Assembly (NCBI GenBank): GCA_951799445.1
Contig: OX637293.1
Coordinates: 3,782,001 to 3,846,000 of the forward strand
Origin: Pseudisothecium myosuroides
Lineage: Eukaryota > Streptophyta > Bryopsida > Hypnales > Lembophyllaceae
DNA length: 64,000 nucleotides
Direction: 5' to 3'
Positions within the stretch are counted from its first letter, which is position 1. Each line of letters starts with the position of its first letter. The translations under genes and the position numbers were made by a program. The notes beneath the pieces are model-generated. The model was not told the DNA's origin and made no database searches. It saw only the letters and a program-made list of their open reading frames with translations. Shown here in pieces: positions 58,167-64,000 of this stretch.

Positions 58167-58712
58167 CTATTGCAGCAATTTTTTAATAGAAAATTTTCTC
58201 TTCGCCAATGACAAAGGAACTGCAACCACAGTATCGTCTAAGTCATTGGAATTGCGGAATTCTCTATTGGGAACTACAAGTCCGTGTTCCTTAAAGAAGA
58301 GGGCATCTTCTTGCAGAAGTCGCTCCACTAATGGCCTGAAACTGACTTTCTTCTTGGAAGTCCAGCCGGTCTCTCTTTCCGCCATCCGTTCGACTTCAGG
58401 AACCATGTGGGAAGTGTTCAGAACCACTTCCCCCATTTCTTGTACATTGTGCGGCGAGGCTCTTCTCGCTTGGAGGACCTCCTCATGTACAGCGTGTGCG
58501 CTCTCTCTAGCTTGAACATGTTCACCCAAAGCAGACAAGGAAAACCGCACACGGCCATGGAACTCTTCGGTCTCAGAGTCAGTTTCTAGCAAAGGTTCCT
58601 TCCACGGCAACCATTTTTTTCCCACATGATGTAGGCCATCAAAGTCATTGCTACTCGTTCTACTTCTCTTCCCCATATGTGGGTGCTCAATGTCTCTTTC
58701 TGTATGTACCAA
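58167..58712 (-). CDS. Hypothetical charged protein of the CACTA element
   Basis: An uninterrupted minus-strand frame of up to 181 codons ending at 58167. A CATACAG acceptor near 58700 suggests it is the last exon of a longer gene. An internal ATG (MGKRSRTSSND, near 58678) is the alternative start. The protein is charged and helical (GEHVQARESAHAVHEEVLQA) with a basic C-terminus (VPLSLAKRKFSIKKLLQ). Position and strand, behind tnp2 inside the same element, would suit a TnpA-like accessory protein, but no similarity is recognised. Confidence 0.45.
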   Translation of the reverse strand: MVHTERDIEHPHMGKRSRTSSNDFDGLHHVGKKWLPWKEPLLETDSETEEFHGRVRFSLSALGEHVQARESAHAVHEEVLQARRASPHNVQEMGEVVLNTSHMVPEVERMAERETGWTSKKKVSFRPLVERLLQEDALFFKEHGLVVPNREFRNSNDLDDTVVAVPLSLAKRKFSIKKLLQ

Positions 58713-60777
58713 GTACTAACATGGTTACTTTTTTTTCGCATGGGCGCATCAATTGAAGTAAGGTAGCAACTGTTGTTCTTACCTACTACAACGCGGTATG
58801 AGGTAGTTCACTAGAATGCGGTTCGTACGAACCCTCTGAAAACACGTTTAAATTTTGCCCCTACTACTACGACCGCTGAGGATCATCGTAGTCCATGTGA
58901 ATCACTACATATTTTCTGGCGCTTAAATTATACACTCAAAGATTCACAATTGTACAACGGCGTCACATTGCTTATACAACAGGTGAACACTCGAAATTCC
59001 TTGCTAGAATTAGTTATACTTGCAGGAAACCTAGTTCACTGGAACTAGGATTCTGTTGAATTACTGTAGAATTTTGCCAAAAAAACCACAGTTTACATTA
59101 AGACATCGAACAGCACTTTCCATTCACAGTAGAAAGGCTGAACATGTTCGACTAATAATCCTTCAAAAGCTAGTGTTGGAGATAACAAATTCATGAACTG
59201 TGATATGAAAATGCAGAGTACCGTGTCTGGGAATGAAAAATGGGACTGATTCAACCCTACTGACCTTCACTCCCGAAGTGAGTGAGTGCCACATAAGTTC
59301 ACTGAAAGATTATGGATTATCATTGTGAACGATGGGAACCTAGAAGAAAAATACTGTGTAAACCATGATATTATAATTGTTCATTCTTTTTAAAATAAGA
59401 ATTCCTAAAACCGTCTAGTCAATCATCACTAGAAATTCATGACCTCTTCTAGTGCATGCAATTTAATTTGAGATTTACTACAGAACATAGCATGGCAATC
59501 AGTGATAGTTGGCATTGAAATACCGAGATCAAATGACATGGAAAAGGATTAATCCAGAGAAGTCATGAAGGAGATTTCCATAGAAAATACCTGGAAGTTA
59601 AAAATAGAGTTGGAGTCCGTCTTCGCCAGGCCGTCGAAGCTCAATTCTGGAGAGGAGAATGCACAACTCCTGTCCAAAGCAAGCGATAATGTACTACGCT
59701 CGTGTCATCTGCGAATAGAATGAAAATTAATTCGTAGTTAGAATGTCAAAACGATGCACAGACTGAAAACTAAGCCCAAGAAGAGCTCGTGTTCGCTATG
59801 AAGAGGATGAAGTGCCCTATCACGCTGGCAATCATCATGGGTCCTTCTAAAAAATACAATAATGCTTCACCGTGATTGCTATACTCGTAAAACTAATTCC
59901 TCTAACATGGCATGATTCAATTATGGCTTCAGGTTGTTGAAATGTTTCCGTAGTGATTGTCTATGAATGAACATGACTATGTTGCCTCACGAAGACGTCG
60001 TTTCACAATGCAACAAAGTAATGGCGTTGCCTTCAATCAAGAACTTGAGTGTCTCCGTTTGTGGAGCCAGGATGTCTAATCTCATTAATGTGCTTCTTGT
60101 CTCACCTAAAAGCAAACCATCTTCACAACATATACAAGTTCTGTGCACTGTAGTTATTGCAATTCAAGCAATCGCAGAGGAAGAGAGAGCATGAGCACAG
60201 TGCAGTTCTGGGAAAAGGACACAATCTGACCTGAGAACGAGTTGCGGCAGCCATGTCCGACGATGTCAAAGAGTATTGGCAAATGTCGATGCAGGAGATT
60301 GAGAGATTGCTCCAGAGCATCGGAACGTCGCATGCGGTGTAAGTACACGGTGGCCACTTCTTCTGCTGTCGAGTGTCAAGCCTTGCGAAGAAGGCGGAAG
60401 TATTTGTAGTTTGTAGTTACTAAATAACAGAGCACTGTCTTCTTTAGATGGCAAGGCCATGACTGCGCAATAATGACAATTTTCTAAACCAAAGCAACGG
60501 CGGACGTAATTGAGGGATGCAATGAACTGGCAGCCGCTTGGCTGTCTCTATTTTTGTCCTGATCTATAGTTGATCGATGTAATAGTAGCTTCTACCATAT
60601 AAAACGCAACTACGACGTCATGGTAAATTCCGGTAATGTAAAAGCAAGTGCACGAGTTGCCGAGAAAGTGAGCGAGAAGGCACCGCAATCGAGAAACCCG
60701 GAGAATTAGGTCTTCGCGAGAGCGGTGGCGGATGAAATATTGCGGATGAACGTGCAGATTAGGGCACTGTTCCCACA
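58713..60777. other. CACTA internal region with minus-strand exon candidates
   Basis: Two minus-strand pieces have good splice signals: 60333-60232 (ATG, MRRSDALEQSLNLLHRHLPI, then donor GTCAG) and 59710-59592 (between TTCGCAG and GTATTTT, reading SFDGLAKTDSNSIFNFQ near its end). They could be 5' exons of the gene ending at 58167, but the phases do not all agree and one early TGA is met. The divergent arrangement with the + strand genes starting near 60778 suggests a bidirectional promoter at 60340-60780. Confidence 0.3.
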
Positions 60778-60855
60778 ATGCATGTTGATTCAGACCGGAG
60801 TTTGCCCACGGCGTCGTCAGTGGGGGAAACTGTGAAGCACTTGAATCCTCTGGAG
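60778..60855 (+). CDS. Possible first exon of a + strand gene
   Basis: ATG 60778 opens MHVDSDRSLPTASSVGETVK and continues protein-like to LNPLE at about 60855, where GGAG/GTCTTC could act as a weak donor. The frame then becomes Phe/Val-rich, as if intronic. It may be the start of the gene whose exons lie at 61159-62666. Low support. Confidence 0.2.
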
Positions 60856-61158
60856 GTCTTCCCTTGTTTGAGTACTTCCTTCTTTGTTTTCTGGAATGTA
60901 TTTTTTGTTTTCTCTGTCCGAGTTGGTACGCAAAGGATTTGCCTCCAATTGAGTAGGTAAGATGTAATGAACTTTAGGGGATCGTGATTTCGTTGTCTCC
61001 AGCTCACTCCGTCTTGTACATTGAAGGTGTCAATGCAGACAACGATATCAACTTTTTGGGCGCTTTCTCCATTATTAATTTACAGAGAAAGCGGTCTAGG
61101 TGTTGGAATGGTTGTTGAAAGACTGACGCCGTCTTCATGTCTAATGTATTGCTTGTAG

Positions 61159-62666
61159 TTGGAAGGATGTAGATGTCCAACCTCCTTTCACGGAAGAGAG
61201 CGGGAAGAAGGAAAAGCCGGAGTTGGATCTACTAGTCCACGAGTGCGATAGTAGTTTTCCAGTGGGTTTTGATGGGTCCTCTTACAACGAAGTGAAAGTT
61301 GAAGGTTACAAGAAGGAGAGCGGAGGTTGTAGAGACGGAGAAGTTCGACTGACGCCTGGAAGATTAAATTCAAGCGAAGAGAGCGTGAAGTTGGAAGGTA
61401 GTATAGAAATCCCAAATGCGTTACTTGTAGAAGAGCACATCAATCTAGACGGCCGAGCACAGAGATCCCAAGATTATAGCTCAAAGATAAGTAATAGGTA
61501 TAGCACATATCCAAGGCGTCTCTCAACTGGAACACGGAGAAATCGGGGATTTCCGAAAAAGAGGATTTCCAGAGAAGCCAACAGCAGGAGGTACTCGGAT
61601 TCGGAGTCCGACCCCACTTGGTAGCCATGCATTAAGTTTGGAGTACGTGAAGGAGAGGAGGGAACGCCAACAACAAAACGTGCAAGCCATAGAGGCGTGC
61701 ACAAATTAGTCCCCTTGCAGGAACGTCAGAGGACAAGGACAGTGGTGAGTGTCGTATTTATTCATCTTTTTTCTCTGAAATGGAGTTATATGTTTTTGAA
61801 TAACCTTGTTGTTCGGAATCAGGTTTTGGCTTTGGGAGTTATGGTCAATAGACGTACGATGCGATGAAGTACATGACCTGCCTTATGATGCCTACTTCAA
61901 TTGTTTCTGTCATGGTGAAGTCGAGTGGATGAGTACGAACAGAATGACTTTAAATGGTGCTTGACGGATGTGCATTGGGAAGTCCTTCTTTGTAAACAAA
62001 TCTCATGAACATGGATTAGGTTTTATGTTTTTCTAAGAACATGACACAAACAGACATTGTATATTGCTAATGGAGCCAGTCTATTGGGCATTGAAAGTAT
62101 GCTATGCAGAAGTACATGGCTGAGTTGTACTAACTTGTTGAGGCCGTTAGATCATCTCTCTTTTAAACTAGCAAAAGATTATTTTTACGCAATGACCTTC
62201 AAACTTCGTGTTCATATAGGAGTCACAGGCTAAGGAAGGAATTCTTGAAGCTACATTTTGCAAGGAAACCAGTATACATTAGGGAAAGCTTTTATTTTTT
62301 TGAAGCTGTTCTTCCTTTAAAAAAAAATCATTGTTTGTAATGAAACTGAAATTGCCAAATGAGTATTTGATTTGGCCATTGTTTTGAAGGCAATTTGTTA
62401 TTTAGAGTTGTATTTGTAAGATCTGGAAGACCACACAATTAATGATTTATTGGAAGTGTTGATGTAGAAGCCACAGAGTATTGCGAAGGACGGCGATGTT
62501 GAAAGACAAGCACTACATCCCCAAGCACCTGCGAAGGTATTTTTATTTATTTTTCCTACTAACTTGTTCGCATGTCAAACACATACTTAGTTTGTACAGT
62601 GGGATTTGGTGGCTTCCACCACCAGACAATGTTGTCGATGAATTTGAAAGTCCTGTGTCCGCTTGA
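61159..62666 (+). CDS. Hypothetical + strand gene inside the CACTA, several exon candidates
   Basis: An exon-like frame at 61159-61624 follows a CTTGTAG acceptor: WKDVDVQPPFTEESGKKEKP through VALL-type segments to a basic, Arg/Ser-rich end (KKRISREANSRRYSDSESD). Further pieces at 61723-61745 and 62477-62536 (MLKDKHYIPKHLR) splice cleanly into 62600-62666 (GIWWLPPPDNVVDEFESPV, stop TGA) with a matching phase (AG+T). Whether 61159-61624 ends at its own TAG or splices onward is unclear. No known domain. The Arg/Ser-rich end resembles the next gene. Confidence 0.35.
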
Positions 62667-62853
62667 TCCTGCATTGTGAACTCATTTGTCGAGACAATAT
62701 GAGTTGTTGTCATGACTGTCATTAAGCCGAGTCTTCTGTTCTGTACTGGAAGGCAACCGTACCCCTTATTTTTGGTTCATTGAAGATCGGAACACAAATA
62801 TTTCAGTTTGTCGTATTGTTTGTTATGGTTAGGAAGAAGAGGTTCATTCAAAA

Positions 62854-64000
62854 ATGGGAAAAGAAAAGGAGAACTTCGAAGCATGGAGCAAGCCTAGAAA
62901 AAGAGGGAAGCCGGGTACTAGAGCAAATCCTTCGGAGGACGTCGAAAAGGAAGATACCACCACCCGAGGCAAGGAGAAAGCGACGAAATCTAAAACTCAC
63001 ACCTCCAAACCAAAAGGGATGAAAAAAACATCGTCTTTAGGAGCACGCGACAATTCCAATTCCAATAGTGGAGGGCATCGTGCAAAGGACGGAGGAACTC
63101 GTAGGAAGGGAAGGCAGCTGGAGGGCGCCCTTCAGTCATCGAGAGGACCCGGTACCGAATCCGCAATCCTCCAGTACAGTGCACGTCAGAATGTGGCGGA
63201 GAGGAAGAGCTCAGTGGAAACCCGTGCACCGCATATGGATGTTGATAGTGCTGTAGGTTTGTCCTTTCCAGAATCAGAAAACGGAGGAGGTATGTTGAGA
63301 ATTATAATCTCTGAAAATTTTGAATTATTTAAAAGCATGATAACTTTTTTTGTAGGTAAGTAATATTTGGGTTTTTGGTATAGGGAAGGAGATCATGACC
63401 TTTCTTGGAGCCCATTGAAACTGTAATTCTATACGCTCCATTGACATGTTGAAGAATAACTAGTGTATGAATGCTTGTAGAGAAGGGTACTCCAGCTTAC
63501 CGGAAGGAAACGAGGCCAGAGAAAAACAAGGAAACCGACGTCTCAAGGTCTCAAGTCAGAGGGCAACTGAGAAGCAAGTCTCCTTGTGAACAGCGAAAGG
63601 GTAAAGAAGCAGTTGAGTTTGGCGGAGAATCTAGTGAGTCATCGTATTCAACAGCCGATAGCAACGAAAGGCGAAGATCAGTGTCAAGTGATAGCTACAG
63701 TTCGCGGTCCCCAAACGTGAGTGCACCTCTTTGTGGAATAGTTTATGAAGTGGAGGACCTCTATAGTACTAGTATGTCATTGAAGTGAATGGTTTATTTT
63801 GAAGTAGTTATGAATGTATAGGAGTCCTGCATGGCGTGACTTATGCTAATGTGAACGTCCGTAGGTGCTTAAACGTGTCCAAAAGCTGGGTCTGATGAAT
63901 TGAGTGTGTAACAGAGAGATGGAAGAGGGAAGCCCGAACGACATTCTCGAAGAAGGCAAAGGAGTTATAGCCTCTCTGAAGATGAGCGTGAGCGTAGAAG
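62854..64000 (+). CDS. Arg/Ser/Lys-rich (SR-like) protein, 3' partial
   Basis: Three exons agree in phase: 62854-63289 (ATG), 63481-63716 and 63915-64000, continuing off the window. Residues are dominated by Lys, Arg, Ser and Glu: an N-terminal Lys/Thr-rich part (KEKATKSKTHTSKPKGMKK), then SNERRRSVSSDSYSSRSPN in exon 2 and RHSRRRQRSYSLSEDERERR in exon 3. Such RS/ER-rich tails occur in splicing and other nuclear RNA-binding proteins. No RNA-recognition motif is visible in this part. An acceptor-like TTAG at 62827-62830 would allow the first exon to be internal, starting EEEVHSKMGK. It may be a CACTA-borne gene or a host gene captured or flanking. The right end of the element would decide. Confidence 0.5.

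Larger units (their letters stand above)
49379..64000. mobile_element. Large CACTA (En/Spm-type) transposon, left end present, right end beyond the window
   Basis: CACTACTAGAATGCC at 49379 is a CACTA terminus. It sits exactly at the break in the gypsy repeat copy, and a Tnp2-type transposase follows on the minus strand. No matching TAGTAGTG terminus was found up to 64000, so the right end is outside or degraded. If the full stretch is one element it exceeds 14 kb. The expected target duplication is the TTT at 49376-49378. The subterminal region carries a 23-bp direct repeat (50032-50054, 50101-50123), a possible transposase-binding motif. Confidence 0.75.

Noticed and set aside
1..64000. CRISPR arrays, tRNA and rRNA genes
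   Set aside because: No array of spaced identical repeats, and no tRNA- or rRNA-like sequence, was seen. The direct repeats found are adjacent tandem units of eukaryotic type.

Overview
This is nuclear DNA of a land plant. Introns are spliced at GT..AG, the spacers are AT-rich, and there is a plant cell-wall glycosyltransferase, a DOXC-type 2-oxoglutarate oxygenase, a chromodomain Ty3/gypsy retroelement and a Tnp2-type CACTA transposon. A piggyBac-type transposase relic and two short TTAA-flanked relatives, together with low gene density, suggest a non-flowering lineage (bryophyte, lycophyte or fern). That last point is inference only.

Layout. 1-2163: the last two exons of a 2OG-Fe(II) oxygenase on the + strand. 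2164-14380: gene-poor spacer with three copies of one TA-flanked MITE family (termini AGGTAGGAG), a GC-rich MITE, two permuted copies of an AT-rich repeat and a decayed coiled-coil gene. 14381-18020: a complete five-exon GAUT12/13/14-like galacturonosyltransferase, with its 3' end duplicated in tandem just downstream. 18500-31600: spacer with one unplaced membrane ORF, a perfect-TIR MITE, a dead acidic-repeat gene and tandem arrays. 31628-34795: a hairpin CACTA MITE with a GAC target duplication and a 2.6-kb long-TIR element with a TA duplication. 36-41.5 kb: pseudogenes, including one long frame killed only by three stops, and a piggyBac transposase relic.

42.5-49.4 kb holds the most complex structure. 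A Ty3/gypsy 3' end (chromodomain, PPT, LTR) runs directly into a primer-binding site. Its 3' region plus most of the LTR (1,092 bp) recurs in inverted orientation, with the same length and as far as I can read the same sequence, at 48287-49378. That second copy stops exactly at the terminus of a CACTA element. From 49379 to the window end lies this large CACTA element: a multi-exon Tnp2-type transposase on the minus strand, a nested piggyBac-like non-autonomous element, and further candidate genes, among them an Arg/Ser-rich protein whose splice phases agree across three exons and which continues beyond the window.

Only the oxygenase and the GAUT look like ordinary host genes. Nearly everything else is mobile DNA in several layers, and nested insertions give a relative order: gypsy copies and their inversion first, then the CACTA insertion; the piggyBac-type insertion inside the CACTA came after that CACTA sequence existed.
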